Shown: positions 1 through 9,900, counted from the stretch's first letter. The stretch: DNA of 29,797 nucleotides from Magnetococcales bacterium (GCA_015229045.1 JADGCJ010000032.1:1-29797), one strand, 5' to 3'. The notes: generated from the letters alone by a model not told the origin. Numbers and translations: made by a program.

Positions 1-50
1 AGGTCGCCAGCCCCCTGGACCCCGATTCGTTGCCGGGTGCCGAACAGTTA
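1..50 (+). repeat. 3' part of a dispersed intergenic repeat
   Basis: From about position 6 the sequence matches the end of the full repeat at 21069-21178: the stretch gccagccccctggacccc is identical, followed by gattcgt, a variable 'gcc..gtgc.gaa', and agtta. The last bases (tta, 48-50) are also the stop codon of aroB on the minus strand, so the repeat runs right up to the gene. Only the 3' half is present because the window begins here. Confidence 0.8.
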
Positions 51-1154
51 CTGTTTCTTTTCGGCCATGTTGGCCGAAAGGGTGGCAGCGACCAGCGCCG
101 GATCGACTGCGTCCCGGACGACAGCCTGACCTACTTTTTCGACCAGGACGAAGCGGATGCGGCCATCCTGGACTTTTTTGTCGCGGGCCATGGCTTCGAG
201 GTATTGTTCGACAGGAAAACGCGGGGCACGGGTCGGCAGACCGGCTCTCTGGAGCAGGGTACGGACTCTTGTGGTCGTGGCATCGGAGGTGAGTCCACAG
301 CGTACGGAAAGATCGGCGGCCAGCACCATGCCGATGGCCACCGCCTCGCCATGCAGAAATGTCTGGTAGCGGGTCAGGGTTTCGATGGCGTGGCCAAAGG
401 TGTGGCCGAGATTGAGCAGGGCGCGCCGACCGCTCTCCCGCTCGTCGGCAGCGACGATGTCGGCTTTGATGGCGCAACAGGAACGGATGATCGGTGTCAC
501 CACATCGGGATCAACGTCAATCAAGCCGTCAAGGACCTTTTCGATCTGCGCGAAGAGGTCGGCGTCGCGGAGCATGCCGTACTTGATCACCTCGGCCAGT
601 CCGGCGAGAATTTCTCTTTTGGGAAGACTCTTCAGGGTGGCCGTATCGATCAGCACCAGACGCGGCTGGTAGAAAGCGCCGATCAAATTCTTGCCGAGAG
701 GGTGATTGATGCCGGTCTTGCCGCCGACGGAGGCATCGACCTGTGCAAGCACCGTCGTGGGGATCTGGACAAAGGGTACACCACGCATGAAAGTGGCCGC
801 AGCAAAGCCGGTCATGTCACCGACAACCCCGCCACCCAGCGCCACCAGCAGGGTCGAGCGCTCAAAGCGGTTTTCGATCAGGGCGTCAAAGACCATTTGC
901 AGCGTTGGCCATTCCTTGTATTCTTCGCCGTCCGGGAGGATGATGGGCAGGACGGTGAAACCGGCCTCGCCCAGGGCGGTGGCCACCGGCTCCAGATACA
1001 GGGGAGCGATGACGGTCGATGTCACCACGGCCACCTGTCGGCCCGGGGCCAGGGGCTTCACCAGGGAACCAGTCTTGCCCAACAGACCGTGACCGATGAC
1101 GATGTCGTAACTGCGGGGACCGAGATCAAGGGGAAGGGTGAAGGAGGGGTGCAT
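48..1154 (-). CDS. aroB: 3-dehydroquinate synthase
   Basis: Converts DAHP to 3-dehydroquinate, the second step of the shikimate pathway, in the cytoplasm using NAD+ and a divalent metal. The 368 residues match the usual length. Visible family motifs are the NAD-binding GGGVVGDMTGF (about 108-117), the PTTVLAQVDASVGGKTG segment (132-148), KNLIGAFYQP (155-164) and the metal ligands E188 (in AGLAEVIKYG), H251 (in NLGHTFGHAIE) and H268 (in LHGE). The ATG at 1152-1154 has an AAAGGAT-type ribosome site about 8 bases upstream. The gene diverges from the PBP1A gene. The frequent partner aroK is not in the upstream position; in E. coli mrcA and aroKB also lie near each other, separated by pilM-Q homologues, so the neighbourhood looks like a compacted version. 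The TAA stop overlaps the dispersed repeat. Confidence 0.97.
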   Translation of the reverse strand: MHPSFTLPLDLGPRSYDIVIGHGLLGKTGSLVKPLAPGRQVAVVTSTVIAPLYLEPVATALGEAGFTVLPIILPDGEEYKEWPTLQMVFDALIENRFERSTLLVALGGGVVGDMTGFAAATFMRGVPFVQIPTTVLAQVDASVGGKTGINHPLGKNLIGAFYQPRLVLIDTATLKSLPKREILAGLAEVIKYGMLRDADLFAQIEKVLDGLIDVDPDVVTPIIRSCCAIKADIVAADERESGRRALLNLGHTFGHAIETLTRYQTFLHGEAVAIGMVLAADLSVRCGLTSDATTTRVRTLLQRAGLPTRAPRFPVEQYLEAMARDKKVQDGRIRFVLVEKVGQAVVRDAVDPALVAATLSANMAEKKQ

Positions 1155-1343
1155 GGCAACCGGATCCTTTGTCGGGGTGTGTAACCAACGTGGTGTGGAG
1201 AACCCCCAGGATGGACCACACGGGGGGATGTCGTCAACTTAATCTTCTCCGGACAGGACTGACCGTCGTTTCGGGTGCCATCGTCTTGGCATGGGACGGG
1301 AAAGAGGCCAGGAGGTCCGGTTTTTCCGAGCTGTCGATACCGC

Positions 1344-3845
1344 ATGGCTGCCATCAGAACCGCCAGTAAAGTGAAGCCCGCCAAGGTCAAGCCGCCCAAA
1401 AAAAGGGGTTGGTTCGGGCGGTTTTTGTTGCTGCTGTTGGTCATCACTCTGGGGACGGGCGGCTATGGCCTGACCCTTTACAAACGCTTCTCGCGCGATT
1501 TGCCGACCCTCAACAGCCTGGCTGACTACCATCCGAGTCTGGTGACCCGGGTCTATGCCCGGGATTACCAACTTCTGGGGGAGTTTTTTCTCGAAAGACG
1601 GCAGTTTGTCCCGAGCGGCGAGGTGCCGCCGATGCTGATCCAGGCTTTTCTGGCCATCGAGGACTCCAGGTTTTACCTTCATCCCGGGGTCGATCCGGTG
1701 GGCTTCGCCCGGGCGATCGTCGCCAATCTCAAATCCGGGCGCGTCACGCAGGGGGCCTCGACCATCACCCAGCAGGTGGCCAAGACCTTCTTTCTGAGTC
1801 CTGAACGAAGATATAGTCGTAAAATCAAGGAAATTTTGTTGGCCCTGCGCATCGAGGAGCGTTTCAGCAAGGATGAAATCCTCGAACTGTACGTCAACCA
1901 GATCTACATGGGCGCCGGAGCCTATGGTGTGGGGGCTGCGTCACGCATCTACTTCGATCGCGATGTGTCCGAGCTCGATCTTGGCCAGATGGCCCTGTTG
2001 GCCGGCTTGCCCAAAGCGCCCAGCAGTCTTGATCCCTGGCGCCATCCCGAGGCGGCGCGTGCCCGGCAAAAGCTGGTCCTGAACCGCATGGTGGAGCTGG
2101 GCATGATCACCGCCGACCAGGCGCGCGAGGCGAGTGAAAAATCCTTCGGTCTGGCACGTCCGCAGATTCCTCTGGAGCAGGTGGCGCCCTATTTTCTCGA
2201 ACATGTACGCCGGACCATTCGCGCCGAATGGGGCAACCAGCCCTTGCAACGGGGCGGACTCGATGTCTACACCACCCTGGATCCCCAGTTGCAACGTGCA
2301 GCCCAGGCGGCGGTAAGGCGTGGCCTCATCGACTATGATCGCCGCCATGGCTATCGTACTCCCTCGACCCACCTGGAGAAGGTGGATACCGCCGCCATCA
2401 ACGCCTGGCTGACCGAGGAGCGGGCCAAGGTCCAGCCGCGACCGGATCGGGAGCAGGTCGGCATCTATCTCAAGGGGCTGGTGACCAGGTTCAGTGCCAA
2501 CGGCGCGCAGGCCTATGTCCAGCTGGTCGATGGTCAGGAAATCACGCTGGCCATGGATGGCATGAAGTGGGTTCGCCTGCGCCTGAAATCCGAATTCAAG
2601 ATTCCCGGCAATCCTGTCAAGCGCCTCCAGGATGCCTTTCGTGTGGGCGATGTCATTCTTGTCGAACCGCCAGTCAACAAGGGAGATGTCTACAAGCTGG
2701 CCCAGGATCCCGAAGCCGAGGGGGCACTCGTCAGCCTGGATCCGCATACCGGAGAGATCCTGGCCATGGTCGGGGGGTATGACTTCCAGCGCAGCGAGTT
2801 CAACCGGGCCACGCAGAGCCAGCGGCAGCCTGGTTCATCCTTCAAGCCGTTCATTTATGCGTCCGCCTTGGAGAAGGGGTACACCCCGGTTTCGATGATC
2901 GACGACAGCCCGATGCCACTCGCCTATCGCGATCCGGAAACCGGCGAACATAAAGTATGGCGGCCGGAAAACTATGAGCGTAAATTTTTTGGTCCCACCA
3001 CCCTGCGTATCGCCCTGGAACACTCCCGCAATCTGGTCACCATCCGTCTGTTGAAAAATGTCGGCCTGAGCGATGCCGTCTCGACCATGTCGCGCTTTGG
3101 TCTGGTCATCCCCGATGTGCGCTGGGATCTCTCCATTGCCCTGGGTACGGTGGGTTTCACCCCCATGAAGATCACCTCGGCCTATGGGGTTTTTGCCAAT
3201 GGTGGCAAGTTGATCCCGCCGGTCTACATATCGCGTGTCCAGGATCGTTACGGTCGCACCATTCAGCGCCACAGTGGCGGCGATTGCCAGTTGTGTCACC
3301 AGGAGCCGGCCCGCGATGCCCTGGCCGATGGTGGTGAAGGCAAGGAACACCCCATGTATGGTGGTCGCAGGCTCTCCAAGGAGACTTCCTATCAAATCAC
3401 CAGCATGTTGAAGGGGGTAATCACTCATGGCACGGGGCATCAGGCGACGGTCCTCAAGCGTCCTCTGGCCGGAAAAACCGGCACCACCAACGACATGCGC
3501 GATGCCTGGTTTGTCGGTTTCAGCCCTTCGCTGGTGACCGGGGTGTGGGTCGGCAACGATGACAACTCCACCCTCGGTCAACGGGAGACCGGCGCCCATG
3601 CTGCCCTGCCCATTTGGATCGATTTCATGCGCGCCGCCCTGGCGAATCGCGCTGTGACGGATTTTCCGGTTCCCAGGGGCATTCATCTCGAGGCTGTCGA
3701 TCCTGTCACGGGTCGTTCGCCGAGTGCCGATTCTGCGCGGGTCGTCATGGAGGCCTTCAAGGAGGGTGAAGGCCCTCTGACCTCGGCCTATCAATCGACA
3801 CCGGACGATACGGCACCCGCCGACTTTGATCGGGCCTATTATTGA
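1344..3845 (+). CDS. mrcA: Penicillin-binding protein 1A (bifunctional glycosyltransferase/transpeptidase)
   Basis: Inner-membrane class A PBP that polymerises lipid II and cross-links peptidoglycan in the periplasm. With the ATG at 1344 it has 833 residues, close to E. coli PBP1a (850). Order: a basic cytoplasmic tail, one membrane helix (about 26-46), and a GT51 domain with catalytic E106 in EDSRFY plus the QGASTITQQVAK block. Next comes an OB-like insert (about 375-445), then the transpeptidase with S498-x-x-K501 (SSFK), S561-R-N563 and K711-T-G-T. The open frame extends upstream to a GTG at 1275, but that would add 23 residues before the basic tail. An AGGAGGT lies about 27 bases before the ATG, so the start is not fully settled. 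A CxxC pair (CQLC) occurs between the SxN and KTG motifs; E. coli PBP1a has a similar pair (CPEC). All catalytic residues are intact. Divergent from aroB. Confidence 0.96.
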   Translation: MAAIRTASKVKPAKVKPPKKRGWFGRFLLLLLVITLGTGGYGLTLYKRFSRDLPTLNSLADYHPSLVTRVYARDYQLLGEFFLERRQFVPSGEVPPMLIQAFLAIEDSRFYLHPGVDPVGFARAIVANLKSGRVTQGASTITQQVAKTFFLSPERRYSRKIKEILLALRIEERFSKDEILELYVNQIYMGAGAYGVGAASRIYFDRDVSELDLGQMALLAGLPKAPSSLDPWRHPEAARARQKLVLNRMVELGMITADQAREASEKSFGLARPQIPLEQVAPYFLEHVRRTIRAEWGNQPLQRGGLDVYTTLDPQLQRAAQAAVRRGLIDYDRRHGYRTPSTHLEKVDTAAINAWLTEERAKVQPRPDREQVGIYLKGLVTRFSANGAQAYVQLVDGQEITLAMDGMKWVRLRLKSEFKIPGNPVKRLQDAFRVGDVILVEPPVNKGDVYKLAQDPEAEGALVSLDPHTGEILAMVGGYDFQRSEFNRATQSQRQPGSSFKPFIYASALEKGYTPVSMIDDSPMPLAYRDPETGEHKVWRPENYERKFFGPTTLRIALEHSRNLVTIRLLKNVGLSDAVSTMSRFGLVIPDVRWDLSIALGTVGFTPMKITSAYGVFANGGKLIPPVYISRVQDRYGRTIQRHSGGDCQLCHQEPARDALADGGEGKEHPMYGGRRLSKETSYQITSMLKGVITHGTGHQATVLKRPLAGKTGTTNDMRDAWFVGFSPSLVTGVWVGNDDNSTLGQRETGAHAALPIWIDFMRAALANRAVTDFPVPRGIHLEAVDPVTGRSPSADSARVVMEAFKEGEGPLTSAYQSTPDDTAPADFDRAYY

Positions 3846-3863
3846 GGTCATCCGTCGGGGCGT

Positions 3864-4286
3864 GTGGATATGGATCTGGGTCTGGATTTCTCCTCGTTCT
3901 TTCGCGCCACCGAGCGGCTTGCCGAGGGTGTGGATCTATTGCGTGAGCGTCCTGACGAGACCATTGTTCGCGACGGGGTGATTCAGCGCTTCGAGTTTAC
4001 CTACGAGCTGGCGCATAAGAGCCTGCGTCGCTACCTGGAGGTGACGGCGGCCAGTCCAAATGTGTTGGATGAAATCTCCTTTCAGGATTTGATTCGTACC
4101 GGCTATGAGCAGGGGCTTTTGTTGCATAGCTGGGATCGTTGGAAGGAGTACCGGCAATGTCGTACCAACACCAGCCATGCCCATGACGAAATAAAAGCCG
4201 GGCGCGTTCTGGAGACCATCCCGGCTTTTTTGGCGGAGGTGCATTTTCTTCTCGAACAACTGCAAAGACGAACCGAACGCATGTGA
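3864..4286 (+). CDS. HI0074-family HEPN protein (nucleotidyltransferase substrate-binding / HepT-like toxin)
   Basis: All-helical HEPN protein of 140 residues, the usual size for the HI0074 family. Family features are the FEFTYELAHKSLRRYLE helix (43-59), the DLIRTGYEQGLL region (75-86), W89, and the signature R100-T-N-T-S-H105 (RX4H). HEPN/MNT pairs include the type VII toxin-antitoxin systems, in which the HEPN partner is an RNase or toxin that the MNT protein AMPylates on a tyrosine two residues after the His; here that position is H107. Start is GTG 3864, or ATG 3870 two codons later; neither has a strong ribosome site. It lies 18 bases after the PBP1A gene and before the MNT partner. Its TGA stop (4284-4286) is exactly the target site duplicated by the MITE that follows. 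Confidence 0.85.
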   Translation: MDMDLGLDFSSFFRATERLAEGVDLLRERPDETIVRDGVIQRFEFTYELAHKSLRRYLEVTAASPNVLDEISFQDLIRTGYEQGLLLHSWDRWKEYRQCRTNTSHAHDEIKAGRVLETIPAFLAEVHFLLEQLQRRTERM

Positions 4287-4409
4287 TGCCAATTCCAGAT
4301 CAAGATGGATGCGAGGCGACAACGAGTGAGCGACGAGACAGTGCGTGTTGGGTACGGCGAGGAGTGAGCGAGGCAGTCAACGAAGTAGACTCTTGATCTG
4401 GAATTGGAA
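4287..4409 (+). mobile_element. MITE-like element, copy 1 (123 bp) with 18-bp inverted ends
   Basis: The left end TGCCAATTCCAGATCAAG and the right end CTTGATCTGGAATTGGAA are inverted repeats with one mismatch (second base). The element is flanked by TGA at 4284-4286 and 4410-4412, a 3-bp target duplication. The interior is short and non-coding, with an imperfect direct repeat of GAGTGAGCGA (near 4324 and 4362). A second copy in opposite orientation (17358-17481) differs by about five substitutions and one indel. No transposase is present, so mobilisation would be in trans. Removing element plus one TGA restores CATGTGATACCCGG, in which the two genes of the HEPN/MNT pair are almost contiguous. 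Confidence 0.85.
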
Positions 4410-4738
4410 TGATACCCGGTATGCGTGATCGACCCTTGTTCGACATGGATCCCAAGCATTTGACGATGGTCCAGGAGATTTTGCGGCGGCGTGTTCCTGA
4501 TCGGGAGGTGTGGGTTTTTGGTTCCCGTGCCCGCTGGACGGCCAAAAAGCACTCCGATCTGGATCTGGCCATCCTTGGTGAGGAGCCGCTCTCCCTGGGG
4601 GTGTTGGCGGATTTGCGGGACGATTTCAGTGCGTCGGACTTGCCCTTCAAGGTGGATGTGGTGGAGTGGGCCACGACGTCGGAATCGTTTCGGAGGATTA
4701 TTGAAAGAGGGCGGGTTGTGGTGTCCTGCCAAAGTTAA
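4409..4738 (+). CDS. MNT-type nucleotidyltransferase (MntA-like antitoxin candidate)
   Basis: Minimal nucleotidyltransferase of the DNA polymerase beta superfamily, 109 residues from the first ATG. The active-site pattern G38-S39-x10-D50-L-D52 (GSRARW...HSDLDLAI) is intact, and D83 in KVDVVEW fits the third acidic residue. In HEPN/MNT systems such enzymes AMPylate and neutralise the HEPN partner encoded next to them. Start options: ATG 4409, whose first A comes from the MITE end, or ATG 4421 four codons on, which is more likely ancestral. In the reconstructed pre-insertion sequence a GTG overlapping the HEPN stop (GTGA) would also be in frame. The TAA stop (4736-4738) overlaps the stop of the convergent pbpC gene. 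Whether it is still expressed behind the MITE cannot be seen. Confidence 0.88.
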   Translation: MIPGMRDRPLFDMDPKHLTMVQEILRRRVPDREVWVFGSRARWTAKKHSDLDLAILGEEPLSLGVLADLRDDFSASDLPFKVDVVEWATTSESFRRIIERGRVVVSCQS

Positions 4739-6903
4739 AATTTCCTCATCACACTCCCCCGCACCTGGAAACGCACCCCGTCCACCACCTTGTCCGCCCT
4801 GTCGATCAATTCCAGACGATGCTCTCCCCGGGTGAGGGGCCATCCTGCCTGGGTGGGGTCGAGGGGTTGGCTGTCCAGTCGCCAGCGGAGGGTGGAGTTG
4901 GCAGAATCCATGCGGGGAAAGAGCCTCTGTTGCCCGGGTGGAATGTCCGGATCGAGGGCCATGATGGTGCCGTCGCGGGGATGGAGGATGCGCGTGGGGC
5001 GTTCCGCAGCGTCGTTCAATTGGACGAGGGGCATCTCCGTGTCGGCCATGAACCACTCCGGGCGTGGGGACTCCAGGGGGGGGAGAAAGGTGGTCTGGGT
5101 GGAGGTCACCCCCGGGGGTGGATCTGGTGGCAGGGAGGGGACATGGCCGCCTGCCGGGTGAAGATGATTCATGATCTCCAGCCACGTCGGTGCGGCGCCG
5201 GTGATGCCGGAGACCTCGTGCATGGGTTGGCCATCAAAATTGCCCACCCACACCCCCACGGTGTAGCGCCTGGAAAAACCGATGCACCAGTTGTCGCGCA
5301 TATGCTTGCTGGTGCCGGTTTTGACGGCGCTCCAGAAGGGGGTCTCCAGGGGGCTGTCGATGCCAAAGGTCAGGCTGCGGGCGAGGGGATCGGCCAGGAT
5401 GTCCGCCACGATGAAGGCAGCCGGTTCGGCGAGGATGCGGGTCGCCGGGAGAGCGGGCTCATCGAGGCGCAGACGCAAAGGGGTTGTCACTCCGCCGGTG
5501 GCCAGGGTTCGATAGGCCGCAACCTGTTGCCAGAGCGACACCTCCACCGATCCCAAAGCCAGAGCGTACCCGTAAAAAGCCCCCTCTTCGGTCACATGTG
5601 CATAGCCCAACTGGCGCAAACGTGCCACAAAAGGATCCAAACCGGCCAATAGCAAGGCGCGCACGGCTGGCACATTGAGCGACGCTGCCAGGGCGGTGCG
5701 CAGGGTGACCCACCCCTTGAAATCGGGATCATAGTTTTGCGGGACATAGTTTCCCCGGGGGGTGGCCAGCTCCAGGGGGGAGTCTTCCAGCAGGGAGGCC
5801 GCCGTCAGCAGTTTTTGTTCGATGGCCAGTTGATAGAGAAAGGGCTTGAGGGTCGATCCTGCCTGACGGGGGGCGCGCACACCATCGACATGACGGGTCG
5901 GCGTGTGGTTGTCGTCGCCACCGACATAAGCCAGGAGATCCCCCGTGGCGTTGTCGACCACCAGGACCGCACCATTGGAGACATTCCGCCCCTGCAATTG
6001 GCGCAAATGGCGGGTCAGGGTGTCGCTCGCGAAGCGTTGCAGAGAGGCATCCAGCGTGGTGATGACCTGTCGACGGTTGTCGTCGGCAGCGCGATGTGCG
6101 AGCAGCCATTGGGCTGCATGCGGCGCCAGGCTGGCTTCGGGTCGGACGGGCGGCAAGCTCCCGGCAAGAGACCGCGCAGCCAATTCTTGCAGCAGGGGGC
6201 AGGGGATGTCAGGGGTGTGGCGCCGGGCCAGAACACAGGCCCGCTCTGCCGTCTTTCTGGCCGAGGCGTTGGGGGAACGCAACAGGGCAGTCAGCAGGAG
6301 GGCCTCCGGGGTCTCCAGACCGGATGGCAGTTTGTCGAAGAGGGTGCGGCTGGCTGCCTGGATCCCCCGCACCTCACCGCGAAAGGAGACCAGATTGAGA
6401 TAACCCTCCAGGATTTGCCCCTTGCTCCAGCCCTGTTCGATGGTGCGGGCGGCCTCGATCTGGGCCAGTTTTTGCCGCCAGGTGCGGCGTCCGGCTGTCG
6501 GTTGCAGGCGGGGATCGAGCAGGGCGGCCAACTGCATGGTCAGCGTACTGGCTCCCCGCCGAATACCCCGAAACAGCCGGTCCCACACCGCACCGACGAG
6601 GGAAGACCAGGCCACGCCGCCATGTTGCCAGAAGTGGCGATCCTCGGCGGCGAGCAGGGTGGTCAGCAGCACGGGCGATATGGCGTCCAGCGGGGTCCAG
6701 GCCAGTTGGCGACGGGTTGCGTCGATGCGCAGTTGCTGGAGTGGCTCACCGTGACGATCCAGCACCAGGAGATCGCTCGACTGGTGGTTGTCCCGCACCG
6801 ACTCAAAGGACGGGATCTCTGCCCAGACTGGCAGAGGCCCCAGTAGAGACCCCAGAAACAGCGGAAACAACCGACGGCAGGCGCGTTTCGACCAGCTCAT
6901 CAT
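4735..6903 (-). CDS. pbpC: Penicillin-binding protein 1C
   Basis: Class A PBP of the 1C type, 722 residues (family usually 700-800), acting at the inner membrane and periplasm. A short basic N-terminus and hydrophobic segment (about 10-28, ending VWA) act as anchor or signal. The GT51 domain carries catalytic E87 in AAEDRHFW and the RGASTLTMQLA block (117-127). The transpeptidase has S350-T-L-K353, S408-L-N410 and K528-T-G-T. The last 80 or so residues fit the PBP1C C-terminal beta domain (LFPRMDS...LRWRLD...GEHRLELID). Its ATG (6901-6903) overlaps the TGA of the A2M gene as ATGA, implying translational coupling; the yfhM-pbpC pairing is known in many Proteobacteria. The 3' end overlaps the MNT gene by four bases tail to tail. 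Confidence 0.95.
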   Translation of the reverse strand: MMSWSKRACRRLFPLFLGSLLGPLPVWAEIPSFESVRDNHQSSDLLVLDRHGEPLQQLRIDATRRQLAWTPLDAISPVLLTTLLAAEDRHFWQHGGVAWSSLVGAVWDRLFRGIRRGASTLTMQLAALLDPRLQPTAGRRTWRQKLAQIEAARTIEQGWSKGQILEGYLNLVSFRGEVRGIQAASRTLFDKLPSGLETPEALLLTALLRSPNASARKTAERACVLARRHTPDIPCPLLQELAARSLAGSLPPVRPEASLAPHAAQWLLAHRAADDNRRQVITTLDASLQRFASDTLTRHLRQLQGRNVSNGAVLVVDNATGDLLAYVGGDDNHTPTRHVDGVRAPRQAGSTLKPFLYQLAIEQKLLTAASLLEDSPLELATPRGNYVPQNYDPDFKGWVTLRTALAASLNVPAVRALLLAGLDPFVARLRQLGYAHVTEEGAFYGYALALGSVEVSLWQQVAAYRTLATGGVTTPLRLRLDEPALPATRILAEPAAFIVADILADPLARSLTFGIDSPLETPFWSAVKTGTSKHMRDNWCIGFSRRYTVGVWVGNFDGQPMHEVSGITGAAPTWLEIMNHLHPAGGHVPSLPPDPPPGVTSTQTTFLPPLESPRPEWFMADTEMPLVQLNDAAERPTRILHPRDGTIMALDPDIPPGQQRLFPRMDSANSTLRWRLDSQPLDPTQAGWPLTRGEHRLELIDRADKVVDGVRFQVRGSVMRKF

Positions 6904-9900
6904 GGCTTGACAGTGATGGCCTCCAAAGGAATCTCACCAAACATTTCCGGGGCATACATCGCCTCCACCCGGGTGGGCGGCAGGGCGAAATGGCCGGGGT
7001 TGTTCAGGCGCAGGGTGTACTCCAGGGACCAGGTACCTTTGGGCAGCCAGTCATAATAAGCCCGGAAGGAGGAGAAGGTGCGCTCCTCGAAGGCCGGACC
7101 GACCCAGCCCGACTGTTTCTGTCCATGGGTCATGATGGCGGAGTCTCTCCCCAGGCCGGTCCCCAGGATGGCCCCGCCCGATGGAATGGGATCGTCGACC
7201 ACCACCCAGGTCATATCGGATTGGGCCTCCATCTCCAGGCGGATGCGGACCACGTCGCCCTGGCTCCAGACTCCCTCTGTCTTGCGTTCCACCGGGGTCA
7301 GGGTGCGGCGGATGCGATAGCCACTGCTCAAGGGTTCCTTGAGGGGGATGGCGGCCCGGCTCTGAATGGTCACCCAGGGTTTGCCGGTGCCCTGATGGTT
7401 CAGGGTGAGCAGGCTCTGCTCTTTGGGCCAGGGGAACTCCAACGCCCCGCCATGGGGTTGTACGGTCCAGTCGTGGCGCTGCTCCCGGGTCGCCAGCTGC
7501 CCCACGGTGACGCCTTGAACGGGATCCTTTTCAAACCGGCTGGAAAATTTTTTCAGGGCCACCACCCCCCAGGCATTGGCGGGGGTCGATCCCCAGTGGC
7601 CTTTCACCTGCCGACCAAGGGCGCCCCGGACCAGGCGCGGCATGTCCTCCTGCCACTCCTTGTCACCCAGGGTGCCGAGGATGAGCCGGTTGGCATTGCT
7701 GTCCGAGGAGACCATGAGCCACCACAGATAGTCCGACTTGTCGGTGGAAAAATTCAGGGTGGTGCCCTGGAAGTTGAGTCGCGAGCGGAGGATGGTCAAA
7801 GCCTCCTTGCGCAGTCGCTCCTTGTTGGGCAGGGCCTTGACCCGATTGAGCAGATTCAGCCAGTCGATGACGGCTGAGGTCGGCCACTGGTTGGGTTCGA
7901 TGGAGAGGGACGAAAGCTGATTGGGCACAACCTCCTTGTAACGCGCAACCGCTTCCAGGGCGGCCAGTTTGCGCAGGGTCATGTCGGCAGCGCCATGGCC
8001 CGCATGGTGAAAAATCTTCCCTTGCACAAATTTCAGCAAGCCGTTGGTCATCTTGTCCAGGGCACCCTGGGGGATGGGCCAGTCGTTTTCGTGGGCGATG
8101 GCCAGCAGATAGGCGGTGAGGGTATCGCTGCCGTGCGAGAGCAGAGGAAAGTATTTGGCCAGACCATCGGGGTCGAGGTAGGTGGGCAGAGAGGCCATGA
8201 GTTGATCCCAGACGGCCCGATCCTGCAAAACCACCGCCTTGGAGGTGCGTTGTTCCAGGCAGGTGTAGGGGTAGCGGGCCATGTACTCGCGAACGCCGGT
8301 CAGGGATGCGGTCAGGCGATCCTGCAACTCGACGCGCACGCCGCCGCGTCCGGGCAGGGCATCGGCGGGTTGGTTGATCGCCATCTCCTGGCGCTCCTCT
8401 CCCTGGCTCAGGGTGGCCTGAAACACCCGCACCGGCAGGGTGGGGATCACCTCTTGCGCCACTGTCAGGCGATCCTCTGCGTCAGTGGCGCGGGCGATGA
8501 CGTTCCAGGTCAGGCGCCGGGCATCGAGAGGGACGGTGGTCTCCCAGGTGGTCTCCCGGCTCTCGCCCGGGGCCAGATTCAGCTCGATGGGGGGGAGCGG
8601 GGCGGGGGGAGGTTGGCTGGCACCACCCGGTGCCGGTTGCGGGGAGGGGGCAGGGGAGGGTTCGGTCGTCACGGTGGCGCTGACCGTGGTTTTCAGGGGG
8701 CGCTCGCTGCTGTTGCGCACGGTAAACCCGGCCCGGAAGCTGTCCTGTTCACGCACCAGGGGGGGCAGGCCGGAAAACAGGATCAAATCCTGCGTGGTAC
8801 GGATGAGCGTCGAGCCGGTACCGAACAGATCGGCACCGGCGTTGGCAACCGCCACCACCCGAAAGGAGGAGAGGACATCGTTCAGGGGAATCTTGACGTG
8901 GGCCTCACCCTGCGCGTCGAGCTTGACCCGGCCCTGCCACAGGAGCAGGGTCTCCAGCAGTTGGCGACTCGTCTTGCCGCGTCCGCCGCCGCCGCCATGC
9001 GTGACGGCCTTGCGTCCGTAGTGGCGCCGCCCGATCACCTGCTCCTGGGCGGTGGAGGTCAGGACGTGCAGGGGGCGTTTTTGCATCATGGCGGCGAGCA
9101 GGTTCCACGACTCGTTGTTTTTCAGTTCGAGCAGCCCTTCGTCGACGGCGGCCAGGGCGACTTCAGCCTCGGCGGGCAGGGGTTGACCGGCAGCGGGCGT
9201 GACTTTGATGGTCGCCATCGCCGATCCGCGCACCTTGTAGACCGGCTGATCCGTCGTCACCTTGACGTTCAGGGTGTGCGCCTGCCAGCCGACGTCAAGG
9301 GATGCATAGCCCAGCCGGAAGGTGGGGCGTCCCAGGTCGACGAGGGCTGTCGGTGCGACCTCGGTCGAGCGACCGCGTACCGCCAGTGCTGACACGAAGA
9401 CGTTGGGGGCGTAGGATCCACGCATCGGTACCCGCAGGATGGGGAGATCCCCTTTGAGGGTCTCGACCAGGCTCTCCAGGACGCCATCCCGCTCCACGGT
9501 CACCAGCACGGTGGCCTCGCGGAAGGGCATGCGCACCTGGATGACGGCCTCTTCGCCGGGCTCGTAGTGTTTTTTCTCGGGGATCAGGTCCATGCGATTG
9601 TGATGGCCGACGTTGAACCACCAGGGGCCGCTTTTGCTCACCCACCCTTCGGTGTGGGCAAAGCTGGGGCGGTTTTGGGTATCGGTGGCCCGCGCTTGCA
9701 GGATGACGTTGCCATGGACCGGCGACGGTCCGGCACAGTGGAGCCGCCCTTTCTCGTCGGTGGTGCCGGAACAGAACTCCTTCAGGCGTGTCACCTCGTT
9801 GTGATGATCATAGGCGTAGAAGCCGCCGATGAGCCGCTGGCGGTGCGAAAAGGTCTTGCGTTGCAGCATATCGACCGTGACCGGCACCCTGGCCAGAGGT

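Noticed and set aside
30..1184. 384-residue plus-strand frame over aroB
   Set aside because: Antisense to aroB, which matches its family throughout; the frame has no family features and is a high-G+C shadow.
1275..1343. Upstream GTG extension of PBP1A
   Set aside because: Adds 23 atypical residues before a normal basic N-terminus and membrane helix; ATG 1344 preferred, though AGGAGGT position leaves some doubt.
3284..3300. c-type heme attachment in PBP1A
   Set aside because: Single CxxCH in a family known to carry a Cys pair here; no other cytochrome features.
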